Source: Arthrobacter sp. fls2-241-R2A-200 (lineage in GTDB: Bacteria > Actinomycetota > Actinomycetes > Actinomycetales > Micrococcaceae). From it: a stretch of 64,000 nucleotides of DNA. The translations under genes were made by a program, and so were the position numbers. Shown here in pieces: positions 16,606 through 26,061 of the stretch; positions within the stretch are counted from its first letter, which is position 1; every line of letters starts with the position of its first letter. Where the stretch lies: contig NZ_JARVRJ010000008.1 of NCBI RefSeq assembly GCF_030209745.1, forward strand, positions 124,001 to 188,000, in the 5' to 3' direction. The notes beneath the pieces are model-generated. The model worked only from the letters and a program-made list of their open reading frames with translations, was not told the DNA's origin and ran no database searches.

Positions 16606-16756
16606 ACCGGCGTAGCGCCTTTGCTGCCGGGGTAGGCCGGTGCCGGAACTGCCGCGCACTGGATGATAGAATTGGCACTCAGGCCCTGCGACTGCTAATG
16701 CGGATCTCCCGCTTCCGCCGCCCAGGACCTGAACTTTGTCCCAAAGGAGGAATTCA

Positions 16757-17023
16757 GTGCCCACTTACGCGTACGCCTGCAAGGACTGTGGCCATGCCTT
16801 TGACATCGTCCAGTCTTTCTCTGACAGCTCCCTGACGGAGTGCCCCGAATGCAAGGGTTCTTTGCGCAAGAAGTTCAACAGCGTCGGCGTTGTCTTTAAG
16901 GGCTCCGGGTTTTACCGGACCGACTCACGCGACACCAAGGGCAGCACGGTTTCGCCTGCTCCGGCTGCGCCCGCTGCTGCGCCAGCCGCGGCCGCCCCGG
17001 CACCTGCCGCAGCTACCAGCTAG
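16757..17023 (+). CDS. FmdB-family zinc-ribbon regulatory protein
   Basis: Small protein of 88 residues. YACKDCGHAFD and ECPECKGSLRKKF provide two CxxC pairs for one zinc, and the N terminus PTYAYACKDCGH is typical of FmdB/CxxC_CxxC_SSSS proteins. The tail from about residue 68 is almost pure Ala/Pro. The GTG at 16757 is chosen because AAAGGAGG (16743-16750) lies 6 bp upstream; an earlier in-frame ATG would place this site inside the gene. The function of the family is unclear (putative regulator). Confidence 0.85.
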   Translation: MPTYAYACKDCGHAFDIVQSFSDSSLTECPECKGSLRKKFNSVGVVFKGSGFYRTDSRDTKGSTVSPAPAAPAAAPAAAAPAPAAATS

Positions 17024-17030
17024 GCCCTAA

Positions 17031-17062
17031 GTTCTCCACATAGGGCGTTCTCCACATAGGGA
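17031..17062. repeat. 16-bp tandem duplication after the FmdB gene
   Basis: GTTCTCCACATAGGGC at 17031-17046 is repeated at 17047-17062 with only the last base changed. It begins 7 bp after the stop codon of the zinc-ribbon gene. Confidence 0.85.
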
Positions 17063-17108
17063 GACGAGCAGCTGTCCCCGCATGGATGCACGACGTTAGC
17101 GTGGCCGC

Positions 17109-17924
17109 ATGCCTCAAACATCGCGCACCACCCTCCTGGCCCGTGCTGAACGGGCGGCGTCAGCCACTCCTCCTAGAACGTTCCCCTCGATGCGCGTCCA
17201 GCAACTGCGGGCAGGGCCTGGACGAGGAAAAACCGGCAAGCTCCAGCGGGCCCAGGCGCGCGGGTTCCGGCAGACGCGCCCTTTGAGGTTGCGCTGGGGG
17301 TCCTGGGTGGGACGGAACCGCCGGCTTACGGTTGTCCTGCTTCTATGCCTTGCCGCAGGCTTGGCAGTCCAACAGTTGACTCCCGAGCCACCGCAACGCG
17401 TCAGCGTGGTAGTTGCTGCCAGGGACCTTCCAGTGGGCACAAGCCTCACGGGCAACGACTTCACCACCATTGGAGTGCCGACGGACGTCGCTCTGGCTGG
17501 TGCACTCCAAGACGCCAAACCCCTGGTGGGTCGCCAGTTGGCCGCCCCACTACGCCGCGGACAGATCCCGTCTGAGTCGGTTCTCCTGGGCCCCGCCCTC
17601 CTCACAGGTGCCCCCGCAGGAACTTCGGCAGTTCCACTGCGGATGGCGGACCCCTCCTCCATCCAGCTCCTGTCCCCCGGCCAGTTGGTAACGGTGGTTC
17701 TCACAGCGGACAGTTCCTATGCCGAATCCCGGAAGAGCGAAGTGCTCGCTGGCCCGGTTCCAGTGCTCTGGACATCGGCCCACGGTGGAAAGCCTGGCGA
17801 GTGGCTCGGGACCAGCGACACGGACGGTTTGGTCGTCGTCGCCGCCGACCCCCTGCAAGCAGAAAAGCTTGCCGGCGCATCCACGCAAGGCAAGCTTTTC
17901 TTTGTGCTGGAGCACCAGCAATGA
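17109..17924 (+). CDS. SAF-domain (CpaB/RcpC-like) membrane-anchored protein
   Basis: A 271-residue protein with a basic N-terminal region of about 70 residues, one transmembrane helix (LTVVLLLCLAAGLAVQQL, about 78-95) and an extracytoplasmic SAF domain (VSVVVAARDLPVGTSLTGND...GRQLAAPLRRGQ). SAF/CpaB proteins take part in Flp/Tad pilus assembly, but no other tad gene is present here, so a pilus role is not supported by context. The long basic N terminus is unusual; an internal start is possible. It is convergent with the large helicase-like gene, with 26 bp between their ends. Confidence 0.7.
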   Translation: MPQTSRTTLLARAERAASATPPRTFPSMRVQQLRAGPGRGKTGKLQRAQARGFRQTRPLRLRWGSWVGRNRRLTVVLLLCLAAGLAVQQLTPEPPQRVSVVVAARDLPVGTSLTGNDFTTIGVPTDVALAGALQDAKPLVGRQLAAPLRRGQIPSESVLLGPALLTGAPAGTSAVPLRMADPSSIQLLSPGQLVTVVLTADSSYAESRKSEVLAGPVPVLWTSAHGGKPGEWLGTSDTDGLVVVAADPLQAEKLAGASTQGKLFFVLEHQQ

Positions 17925-17950
17925 ACGACGTCGGACGCGCCGCCTGCCGT

Positions 17951-20900
17951 TCACCCCCAGTGAGGGGGTTTCTGCTCCTTCAACCACTGCTCATGATCGT
18001 ATCCGGATTCGTCGCCCCAGCGCCGGGGATCGTCCTCGGCCGCTTTGGTCGGAAGAATGCCGCCAGATGACGGTTTCGTGGAGGTCACGTCGGCTGCCTG
18101 CTGATCAGGAGTGCCATCCGCTCGTGATCCGTCCGACGAGGATGCCACCGCTTCTGTCCTGTCGGCTTCTCCGGCGGTGTCCCGCTGGTTTCCGTCCGGT
18201 TCCATACCTACTGCTTTCTCCACGTCTTGACTGGCCACCGAAGCCCCATATCCGTGCGATTGAGGCGTTTCGCGTGATCTCCTGGCCGAAGAAGCCGCCG
18301 CGAAGATTGGCTGCCCACCGCCCACATTCAATTCTTCAACATCCATGTCAAGGAAGCCATGCTGAGGTGCGGCAGATGACTGAAGAATGTGGTTTTCAAG
18401 GCCCAGGTAGGAACCAATGCGGTCTGCACACGAGGAAGGATCGGTAAACACCTCAATGGTCCAAAGGGACATGTAGCGCCATCCCATGCGCTCCAGCAGT
18501 TGGGGCCGGAGCCTGCTGCGCTCACGGACGCTCATCCGACGGTACCGCTCAGTACCGTCAGACTCGATGGCAACCGGCGTGGGGATCTCCGCGCCTTCCC
18601 GTCCAATGGTATGAACAGGGTCCGCAGCGGCGGCGATGTCAAGGACGCCGTCGTAAAGATGCCATACCCGTGCGCCCCTGGCGCGCAGGCGCTCCCCGAG
18701 GTCAGCAACCAGGGGGTCCTCCCCCAGGGCTTGTTCGCTGGCTACCGCGCGGGAAGTAGGAGTACCCAGGTTGCTGTTGCCGGAAAGCTCCCGATCAAGC
18801 AACTCATAGAAGTCCACGGCGCCGTGGGCCAGCCGATCCAGGTCGAGGTCCTCAGGACGGAAGCAACTCAGCACGTGCATGGACCGCCGTGCACGCGTCA
18901 TGGCCAGAGCAAACCGGTTCCGTCCGCCCTCTGTGGACAGGGGGCCAAAGGAGTGGAGGGCGCGCCCGTGCGGGGTGCGTCCGTAACCGAGCGAGAAGAT
19001 CACGTGGTCCCGCACCAAGCCCTGGGCCCGCTCCAAATCCACTACGCGGAAGGATTCCGGTCCTGCCCCGAAGAACGGGGAAAGCAATGGGTGATTAGGC
19101 AATTGGAGCCTGATCGCTTCACCAATACGCGCTGCGTGGCGAAGGCTCGCAGTAACCACGGCCAAGGACGTCCGCGGACGCAGCCGCGCGTGTTCAAAGA
19201 CCAGATCCACCACGCGGTTGACCTCGGCAGTTACGGATTCCACCCCTTCGTGATCGGCACCGGGCAGCCCGGTGCCGTCGGGAATGTACTCCACCAGGAT
19301 GGACCGATCCAAGCCAGTGACGGAGCTTCCGTCGGGGAGGCGCCGCAAGCCGCCGTCGTAATAATTCTTGCTGAGCTGAAGGATCAGGTCCTCATCAACC
19401 GCGCGATACACCCAGTTGAGCTGCCACGTAGGCAACACCCGAGCCAACGACTTAAACGCACTATCCACGGCAACATGGCTGGCTACCCCTGCCACGGGCG
19501 GCTCCACCGCGACACTGAAGGTACGTGCATTGCCGATCTTGCCGTCTCCGAAGGCGATCACCTGGCGAGCCCTGGATATCGCCGGCAGGACCGCCTGCAA
19601 GGAGGTCGATTCGGCGTCGATCACCACCACGGCATCGAACTTCTGCTCCGCAGGAAGAACGCCCGTCAGAAGGTAGGGGCTAACTGACCACACAGGAACC
19701 AACAACGGGACGAGGTCGGGAGCCTGCGCACTCAAAGCCGGCAATGTCACCCGACCGTCCTTCAACAACGCCCGGAGTAGCTCGGCTTGGCGCGGATGCT
19801 CGAGAATGCCCTGCCGCCACTTTTCGGCCAACTGCCAGCGCAGGCGTGCAGCGCCACTGGCGATGTGTGCCTGATCGGCGAGACGGAATTCAGCTTCGAG
19901 GCGGCGCAGCGAATCGCCGTCCGACATAGCAAGATAGTCATCGCCACTGATCATTGCTTCCAGCGCAGACTGCCACCACGCCAAATCCAGTTCCGCCGCC
20001 ACCGATTCGGCGGGGACTTCACGGGCAGCAAGATCGGCGAGCAACTCTCCCAGACCATGCTCGCGCATTTCCTCAATTAGGAGTGTCCGCTCCGGGAGGG
20101 TCTCCAAGGTGGCCGCGTCCTCCACGAGCCGTCCCAAGCGCTCCGTCAGCTCCGCATAGGGCGTTTCACGCAGAGAGCCGCCGGCTGCGGTGTGCTTGAG
20201 GGCTTCCCCGAGACGCCGCAGCTCGTTGTCCAACTCGCGGTAGAGAACCCCGAGGTCGGCGAGTCCGGAAGGCACAGCGGGGTGGCGTTGGGTGGTGGCA
20301 TAGTCGGCCCACAACGCACGTTGCTCCTGGACCAGAACCAACGAGCTGTGAAGGTCGGCGATATGAACGCCCGGCCTGACATATTCTTTTGCGACGCGCC
20401 GCAACCGGGAGCGCTGCATGGACGGCATCTCCACGTTGTGCTCACGACGCCATGCGGACGTGGCCGTGGCCGAAATGAGGTCGTGCACCGGGCGATCAAA
20501 AATGTCGGGAGTGAATTTGTCCAAGCTCTCCCGCACGGCAATGAGAAGCTCCAGTTGCGCGCCCCACTCGGCGAAGGTCTCCCCCAAACGGATCTCGGCA
20601 TGGTCGGACACCGCCTTCATGCGTTCGCGCAACACAGGAAGCTTCTCTGCCGCCACGCGAGTCAGCAGTTGCGCTTCCTCAGTCTCTTTCCGGTTCACCA
20701 AACGGGCGCCGTACCACGGGCTGGACGTAGCGTCCTTGCTAAAGCTGCCCAGCTCAGCGGCCCGGCGCAAACGGCCAGCCAACTCCTCGCGGTCCCGAAT
20801 ATTGTCCAAGACGCTGCGTTTCAGGCGCACAGTGGTTGAAGGAGCGGGGTGGATGGAAGTCAATTCGGCGAGGGACTGCATCGCCTGGTACGGCGAGCAC

Positions 20901-22147
20901 CCCCAACGCTCACGGACATTATGCAATGAGGCAACATGGTCCATCAGGGCATGGCGGTGCCCGATCAAGGTCTGGTGAAGGTTTCCGAGCTGAGGCTCGA
21001 GGGCCTTCTCGTTTCGCATGATGGCCTGCACCAACTGGCCCTTGAGCTGCTGCGGCGTGGTGCCGTTTCCCGGACGGAAGAACATGGAGCCGAGACCCAG
21101 CGCCTCCAAGTGGGCGGACAGGCCCATCAAGCTGGACTGCCGGTCACCCACCACAAGAACGGATTTGCCCTGGCTCACGAGTGCACCGATGGCGTTAATT
21201 GCCGTCTGCGTTTGTCCGCTGCCTGGGGGTGTGCTGACAACGAGGGAGTCACCGGCACGGACCGCGTCCACAACATACTGCTGATCGGTGTCTGCATCCA
21301 ACAGGAGCAGCTCGTCCGCCGGGTCACGATCGTCCAGGCTGGGGAACCTGCCCGACTTGATCGGCTCGGGTTCGACGTCGCCGCCGTTCGCGACCGTGGC
21401 AAGAGCGGCGACCAGCGGATTGTTCATATTGATCCAGGGATCATCGAGATTGCCTGACAGGTCCGCCAGGGTGGTAACCAGCAAATTAAACTCCACCTCG
21501 GCGCCATGGATAGGCCGCACAAGGGTGGTCAAGCGATCCAAGACCGGCTGGGGATCAAGCCGGGCCGTGTTGTAGGCCATGCGTGCCACCGCGTTAACGT
21601 CAAAGACAATGCCGTGCACGGTTTTCAAGTGCCGCACCAAAGCAGGGTTCATCCGGGCCTGCTCGGTCAGCTGCAGCTCGTAGTCGTCCTCGCCGGGACG
21701 GACCGTCAGCATGATGGAGGTCAGCATTACGGGCGCTGAAACGCGCTGGGGCTTCCCGCCCACGGCCGATGTCCAGACCACCGTTCCCGCAGATAAGTAT
21801 CCGGCCTCGATGCCGCGATCGTTGCTGAGTTCGAAGATTTTCGAACGAATATTCCGGGCCGCCCGGGCCGCTACCAAATACTGCTGGCGGTCCCTGATCA
21901 GGGTGGACAGGCGGGTTTTCCGCCCAGCGAGCAATTGCGCCAACCCTGACGGGTGGGCGTTGCTCAAATCAATGGCGCCCTCCGGCGTTTTGACGAAGCG
22001 CAGCATCGTATCCGCCCCTGTGACGGGCTTGAGACCAGACAGCCATTTCTTGAGCTCTTCGGAGCCCTCTTCCTGGCCTTGACCTACTGACACAACTTCT
22101 GCCTTCTTCTCTTTGCTCGCTTTAGACGCCTTAGACCATACCGGCAT
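17951..22147 (-). CDS. Large helicase/nuclease-like protein with degenerate Walker A
   Basis: A 1398-residue protein with an SF1 (Upf1/DUF4011-type) helicase layout. STPPGSGQTQTAINAIG occupies the Walker A position, but the lysine is Gln (Q312, codon CAA). VVVIDAEST (D844, E846) stands for the DEAx box. FRVVDLERAQGLVRDHVIFSLGYGR matches motif V, and GGRNRFALAMTRARRSMHVLSC (about 1075-1095) matches motif VI. The C-terminal part (about 1185-1240: AIESDGTERYR...RSRLRPQLLERMGWRYMSLW) resembles Vsr/DUF559 PD-(D/E)XK nucleases, followed by a polar tail. Long central coiled or helical regions separate the motifs. Large helicase-Vsr proteins occur in DNA metabolism and in phage defence. Loss of the lysine suggests weak or no ATP hydrolysis, or a changed nucleotide mode. 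It is a lone gene. Confidence 0.7.
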   Translation of the reverse strand: MPVWSKASKASKEKKAEVVSVGQGQEEGSEELKKWLSGLKPVTGADTMLRFVKTPEGAIDLSNAHPSGLAQLLAGRKTRLSTLIRDRQQYLVAARAARNIRSKIFELSNDRGIEAGYLSAGTVVWTSAVGGKPQRVSAPVMLTSIMLTVRPGEDDYELQLTEQARMNPALVRHLKTVHGIVFDVNAVARMAYNTARLDPQPVLDRLTTLVRPIHGAEVEFNLLVTTLADLSGNLDDPWINMNNPLVAALATVANGGDVEPEPIKSGRFPSLDDRDPADELLLLDADTDQQYVVDAVRAGDSLVVSTPPGSGQTQTAINAIGALVSQGKSVLVVGDRQSSLMGLSAHLEALGLGSMFFRPGNGTTPQQLKGQLVQAIMRNEKALEPQLGNLHQTLIGHRHALMDHVASLHNVRERWGCSPYQAMQSLAELTSIHPAPSTTVRLKRSVLDNIRDREELAGRLRRAAELGSFSKDATSSPWYGARLVNRKETEEAQLLTRVAAEKLPVLRERMKAVSDHAEIRLGETFAEWGAQLELLIAVRESLDKFTPDIFDRPVHDLISATATSAWRREHNVEMPSMQRSRLRRVAKEYVRPGVHIADLHSSLVLVQEQRALWADYATTQRHPAVPSGLADLGVLYRELDNELRRLGEALKHTAAGGSLRETPYAELTERLGRLVEDAATLETLPERTLLIEEMREHGLGELLADLAAREVPAESVAAELDLAWWQSALEAMISGDDYLAMSDGDSLRRLEAEFRLADQAHIASGAARLRWQLAEKWRQGILEHPRQAELLRALLKDGRVTLPALSAQAPDLVPLLVPVWSVSPYLLTGVLPAEQKFDAVVVIDAESTSLQAVLPAISRARQVIAFGDGKIGNARTFSVAVEPPVAGVASHVAVDSAFKSLARVLPTWQLNWVYRAVDEDLILQLSKNYYDGGLRRLPDGSSVTGLDRSILVEYIPDGTGLPGADHEGVESVTAEVNRVVDLVFEHARLRPRTSLAVVTASLRHAARIGEAIRLQLPNHPLLSPFFGAGPESFRVVDLERAQGLVRDHVIFSLGYGRTPHGRALHSFGPLSTEGGRNRFALAMTRARRSMHVLSCFRPEDLDLDRLAHGAVDFYELLDRELSGNSNLGTPTSRAVASEQALGEDPLVADLGERLRARGARVWHLYDGVLDIAAAADPVHTIGREGAEIPTPVAIESDGTERYRRMSVRERSRLRPQLLERMGWRYMSLWTIEVFTDPSSCADRIGSYLGLENHILQSSAAPQHGFLDMDVEELNVGGGQPIFAAASSARRSRETPQSHGYGASVASQDVEKAVGMEPDGNQRDTAGEADRTEAVASSSDGSRADGTPDQQAADVTSTKPSSGGILPTKAAEDDPRRWGDESGYDHEQWLKEQKPPHWG

Positions 22148-22293
22148 ACCTTCGAGGGTAGCGGGAATACCCGGGCTGCCCTGTCCGCAACACTGTGGCT
22201 CCGCAAAATTCGCCGCGAATTCACAGGAGCCTGCCCTTCACCGCCATGGTGCACGAAGAATGACGTGGGCAGACCAAGTGCCCGGCAAGAACA

Positions 22294-22327
22294 AAGTGGC
22301 CGGCCTCCCAGAGGAAGCCGGCCACTT
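22294..22327 (-). terminator. Terminator downstream of guaA
   Basis: AAGTGGCCGGC (22294-22304) pairs with GCCGGCCACTT (22317-22327), with three more pairs inside one mismatch. On the minus strand it is followed by a T-rich TTTGTTCTT run. It lies 7 bp past the guaA stop. Confidence 0.85.
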
Positions 22328-22333
22328 AAAACG

Positions 22334-23923
22334 CTATTCCCACTCGATGGTTCCCGGCGGTTTGCTGGTAACGTCCAGCACCACGCGGTTCACGCCGTCC
22401 ACTTCGTTAGTGATCCTGTTGGAAATCCGTGCCAGCAGGTCATAGGGCAAACGTGACCAGTCCGCCGTCATGGCATCCTCGGAAGATACAGGGCGGAGCA
22501 CAATCGGGTGGCCATACGTACGCCCGTCGCCTTGGACGCCCACGCTGCGGACATCTGCCAGGAGAACCACCGGCATCTGCCACACATCGTTGTCCAAGCC
22601 TGCCGCGGTCAATTCGGCACGGGCGATGGCATCGGCCTTGCGAAGCAGGTCAAGGCGTTCCTTGGTTACTTCCCCGACGATACGAATTCCGAGCCCCGGC
22701 CCGGGGAAGGGCTGGCGGCCCACGATTTCCTGCGGCAATCCGAGCTGGGCACCGACGGCGCGGACCTCATCCTTGAAGAGGGCTCGCAGCGGTTCGACGA
22801 GCTCGAACTGGAGGTCCTCAGGCAGCCCGCCCACATTGTGGTGGCTCTTGATGTTGGCAGCACCTTCTCCGCCGCCTGATTCAACGACGTCCGGGTAAAG
22901 GGTTCCTTGGACAAGGAACTTGATCTTTTCGCCCTCGGACTCCGCTTGGGCGATGATGGCCCGTTCGGCTTCTTCAAAAGCGCGTATGAACTCGCGGCCG
23001 ATGATCTTCCGCTTGGTTTCGGGGTCGCTAACGCCGGCAAGCGCGGACTGGAAACGCTCCTGCTCGTTCGCCACATAGAGGTTAACTCCCGTGGCAGCTA
23101 CGAAGTCACGCTCAACCTGCTCGGCTTCGCCTTCGCGGAGAAGGCCGTGATCGACGAACACGCACGTCAGCTGGTCCCCGACGGCCCGCTGGACCAGCGC
23201 AGCCGCAACCGCAGAGTCGACGCCGCCGGAGAGGCCACAGATAACCTTGGAGTCACCGATCTGCTGGCGGATGCGATCCACCTGCTCTTCGAGGATGTTC
23301 CCCGTGGTCCAGTTGGGGGTCAATCCTGCGCCCTTGAAGAGGAAGTTCTCCAGAACGTGCTGGCCATGAACCGAGTGCTTGACCTCGGGGTGCCACTGCA
23401 CACCGTAAAGGCGCTTCTCGTCATTGGCGAAGGCGGCAACGGGGGCACCTGCCGTGGAGGCAAGAACCTCAAAGCCCTCAGGAGCCTCGTGCACGGAGTC
23501 ACCGTGGCTCATCCACGTGTTCTGGGATGAGGGCACACCGTCCAAGATGGAGCGTGCGTCTCCCACAACCAATGCTTCGGTGGCGCCATATTCGCGCAGG
23601 CCAGTCTGGGCCACTTTGCCGCCCAGCGCGTTTGCCATCGCTTGGAAGCCATAGCAGATCCCGAAGACCGGTACTCCAGCTTCAAAGAGGTCAGCACCAA
23701 CTCGCGGAGCACCCTCGGCGTAAACGCTGGAGGGTCCACCTGAAAGGATGATGGCTGCGGGGTTCTTGGCCAGAAGCTGCTCGGTGGTGAACGTATGCGG
23801 AACAATTTCCGAGTACACGTTCGCTTCCCGGACGCGGCGGGCAATCAGCTGCGCGTACTGGGCACCGTAGTCAACAACCAGCACCGGCTTCTGGGAAGTC
23901 TGGGGTGCGGTGGGAGTAGTCAC
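22334..23923 (-). CDS. guaA: GMP synthase (glutamine-hydrolysing)
   Basis: Last step of GMP synthesis: amination of XMP using glutamine and ATP. The 529-residue product has a class I amidotransferase domain ([18 protein letters not shown]; nucleophile C90 in [11 protein letters not shown]; the HPEVKHS triad region) and an ATP-pyrophosphatase domain ([14 protein letters not shown]), then the dimerisation domain with [13 protein letters not shown] and a [10 protein letters not shown] terminus typical of GuaA. It starts with GTG at 23923. It is clustered with guaB and guaB3 within 10 kb. Confidence 0.97.
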   Translation of the reverse strand: MTTPTAPQTSQKPVLVVDYGAQYAQLIARRVREANVYSEIVPHTFTTEQLLAKNPAAIILSGGPSSVYAEGAPRVGADLFEAGVPVFGICYGFQAMANALGGKVAQTGLREYGATEALVVGDARSILDGVPSSQNTWMSHGDSVHEAPEGFEVLASTAGAPVAAFANDEKRLYGVQWHPEVKHSVHGQHVLENFLFKGAGLTPNWTTGNILEEQVDRIRQQIGDSKVICGLSGGVDSAVAAALVQRAVGDQLTCVFVDHGLLREGEAEQVERDFVAATGVNLYVANEQERFQSALAGVSDPETKRKIIGREFIRAFEEAERAIIAQAESEGEKIKFLVQGTLYPDVVESGGGEGAANIKSHHNVGGLPEDLQFELVEPLRALFKDEVRAVGAQLGLPQEIVGRQPFPGPGLGIRIVGEVTKERLDLLRKADAIARAELTAAGLDNDVWQMPVVLLADVRSVGVQGDGRTYGHPIVLRPVSSEDAMTADWSRLPYDLLARISNRITNEVDGVNRVVLDVTSKPPGTIEWE

Positions 23924-24046
23924 CGAACAAGACTACTTTGCCGGGGCACCCGGTTGCACGTTTACCCCTGTATCCCGGGAGCAAAAACAGCCCTGCGTTA
24001 TGCATCTCACACCAGCACCGCGGAAGCCCCGGCTAATTGGCACGGC

Positions 24047-24547
24047 TTAGTAGCGTTTGGACGCCTTGGGGTTCGCTGCGAGCTCCGCTTCCACCTGCGC
24101 ATGGAACTTCTTCTCCACAATGAAGGACAAGAACGGGATAACGCCGCCCAACGCCAACAGAACCAGCTTGGCGAACGGCCAGCGCATGAGGGACCACAGA
24201 CGGAAGTCGGACACCAGGTACACCACATACATCCAGCCGTGCACGATCAGCACCGTGGTGGAGATGTTGAACCCGCCAATGACTCCCTTGGGGTCTGCTG
24301 CGGCAAAACCGAAACCGAAGGGCCGCCCGGTCAGGGCATCCGTTCCACCGGCAAAGAGCGCGACGCCGAAAACATAGCGGGCGATGAGCTCGGCACACAG
24401 CAAGAGCAGCATCCCACCGGTGAGGTAGGCCATGACTTTGTAGAACTTCAACGCGGACCGGATCTGCGCTTCGGTCCCGCCGAAACGCCTCTTCTTAGGC
24501 TTGGGCCCTGAGTGTTCGGGCTGGATGGCCGGCTTGGGCTCGATCAT
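24047..24547 (-). CDS. DUF3817 integral membrane protein
   Basis: A 166-residue membrane protein with three or four helices (LKFYKVMAYLTGGMLLLLCAE, ISTTVLIVHGWMYVVYLVSDF, LVLLALGGVIPFLSFIVE) and a conserved HGWMY...DFR segment seen in DUF3817 proteins. The charged N terminus carries a PKPKKRR stretch. Its ATG overlaps the stop of the SURF1 gene by four bases, so the two are translationally coupled. This pairing suggests a role near respiratory-chain assembly, but the function is unknown. Confidence 0.8.
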   Translation of the reverse strand: MIEPKPAIQPEHSGPKPKKRRFGGTEAQIRSALKFYKVMAYLTGGMLLLLCAELIARYVFGVALFAGGTDALTGRPFGFGFAAADPKGVIGGFNISTTVLIVHGWMYVVYLVSDFRLWSLMRWPFAKLVLLALGGVIPFLSFIVEKKFHAQVEAELAANPKASKRY

Positions 24548-25446
24548 TGCTGCACCTTTTGTTCTGGCTCTGGATGTTCTGGCTCTGGTTGTTGAGGGTC
24601 ATGGTTGGCTTCGGACTGGACCGCTTGGTGGCCGTCGTCGTGGAAATCCCCGACGAACTCGTCGTCGTCGTCGAAGTCGTCATCTTCGAGGGACAGCCGA
24701 TAATCATCGGCCACCATCCTCCACCAGATGTAGAGGGCGAACCCTGCGAAGACAACCCATTCGATGGCGTAAAAGACGTTGAGCCAGTTGACTTGCTCCG
24801 TGGGAGGCTGGGCCGGAATGTTGAGGGCCTTCACGTCCGGACCCAAGGGGATGTGGGCTCCCCCGGCCGCGACCTCGGACGTAGCTGCGATGAATCCCTG
24901 GTAGCTCGAGACGTTCCACGTGTTGATCAGTTCAGCGGAGGAAACCGCCGACGCGCGGCCAGGGCCCGGGTCGACGTTGGGGACCGGCGCTTCGGACGGC
25001 AGGAGGCGTCCGGTAAGGGTGATACTGCCCGACGGCGGCGGGCCCGCTTGGGAGGCATCAGCGACCCAACCGCGGGCAACGGGAATCCAGGTCTGCGGTG
25101 AGGCGCCTGCGCCGCTCAGCTTCGGTGCTTTGTCCACAGCGAAGGCTGAAACAATCCAGAATCCCTTCTGGTTGTTGTACAAGCGGCCTTCAACGAGCAC
25201 CTGTTTTTGGGGATCGTAGCTGCCGGTGGCGGTGACCATTTGGTCCGACGCCGATCCGGGGAAGAACTGACCGGGAGTGAGGACCTCCAGCAGGGGCTTG
25301 ACTTGTTCGACGCTGGACGATTCGGGCACGTCGTGCTGCGTGGACCGGCTGATCTGCCACTGGCTGAGCAGCACGAACACCCCGGACAGCAGAAGCGCAA
25401 AGACCAGTCCTGCGATCCAGCGGGGTTTCAACGCGGTTTTCAACAC
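24544..25446 (-). CDS. SURF1-family cytochrome oxidase assembly protein
   Basis: A 300-residue membrane protein with the SURF1 plan: an N-terminal helix (WIAGLVFALLLSGVFVLLSQWQ), a large periplasmic domain with the family landmarks LGxWQ-like LSQWQISR, VLVEGRLYNNQKGFWIVSAF and WIPVARGWV, and a C-terminal helix (WLNVFYAIEWVVFAGFALYIWWR). An acidic tail of Asp-rich sequence follows, outside the SURF1 fold. Surf1 helps insert heme a into cytochrome c oxidase. The start is GTG. The gene overlaps the DUF3817 gene by 4 bp. Confidence 0.88.
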   Translation of the reverse strand: MLKTALKPRWIAGLVFALLLSGVFVLLSQWQISRSTQHDVPESSSVEQVKPLLEVLTPGQFFPGSASDQMVTATGSYDPQKQVLVEGRLYNNQKGFWIVSAFAVDKAPKLSGAGASPQTWIPVARGWVADASQAGPPPSGSITLTGRLLPSEAPVPNVDPGPGRASAVSSAELINTWNVSSYQGFIAATSEVAAGGAHIPLGPDVKALNIPAQPPTEQVNWLNVFYAIEWVVFAGFALYIWWRMVADDYRLSLEDDDFDDDDEFVGDFHDDGHQAVQSEANHDPQQPEPEHPEPEQKVQQ

Positions 25447-25508
25447 CTGTTAACCGTACTTCGTCCGGCTGTAGAACAGCTAAACGTCCCCCCGCCGGGA
25501 TACCCAGC

Positions 25509-25997
25509 TCAGTGGTCGAAGAACACCAGGCTGGAGTTAATGAGTTCTGCAATGACCTCCGGATCGTGTGCCCGCCGCAGGGACTCCCGGAAAGATTCTT
25601 TCGATAGCGAACGGGCCATGGTGGCCAGGACTTCGAGGTGGTCCGAAAAGGAGCTTGCCGGTGTGGCAATGAGCAGGATGAGGTTGGCTGGACCGTCCGT
25701 CGCCCCGAATTCCAGCGCGTGGCCGAACTTGGTTACCCCAACAGCGATGGAAATGCGGTCCACGAATTCACTTCGGGCATGCGGCAGGCCGATACCGCCC
25801 GGGAGGCCGGTGGCCAGCTGGTGTTCGCGCGACTGCACCTGCTCAAGGAAGGCATCAAGGTCCGAGACCCGACCTGCCGCATGGAGCCGGCGGGCAAGTT
25901 GGGCAGCAGCATCATTCTTGTCCTGGGCGACAAGTTCGAGGATGACCAGATCGGGGGTGGTCAGGTCGGCGTCGTACCGATCCAGTGGTTCTGCCAA
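25509..25997 (-). CDS. PTS EIIA domain protein (fructose/PtsN type)
   Basis: Stand-alone EIIA of 162 residues. The phosphorylated histidine is H73 in GIGLPHARSEFVD, the fructose/mannitol/PtsN EIIA signature. AVGVTKFGHALEFGATDG and LILLIATPASSFSDHLEVLATMARSL follow, as in that family. The start codon is TTG, supported by GGAGG just upstream. No EIIB or EIIC neighbours are present, so it may be a regulatory or shared EIIA. It lies between SURF1 and glpD on the same strand. Confidence 0.87.
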   Translation of the reverse strand: MAEPLDRYDADLTTPDLVILELVAQDKNDAAAQLARRLHAAGRVSDLDAFLEQVQSREHQLATGLPGGIGLPHARSEFVDRISIAVGVTKFGHALEFGATDGPANLILLIATPASSFSDHLEVLATMARSLSKESFRESLRRAHDPEVIAELINSSLVFFDH

Positions 25998-26061
25998 GTC
26001 GTGTTCCTCCGAATGGTGGTCGTCCGGCCCGTTTTCCTCGTCCGGTTACCCCTTCAACCGG

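Noticed and set aside
17109..17924. Part of a Tad/Flp pilus locus
   Set aside because: Only a CpaB-like SAF protein is present; no cpaF, tadB/C or pilin gene is visible on either side.
18389..19687. 432-codon open frame on the plus strand
   Set aside because: Lies fully antisense to the helicase/nuclease gene, has no ribosome site or family motif, and its composition is that of a shadow of GC-biased codons.
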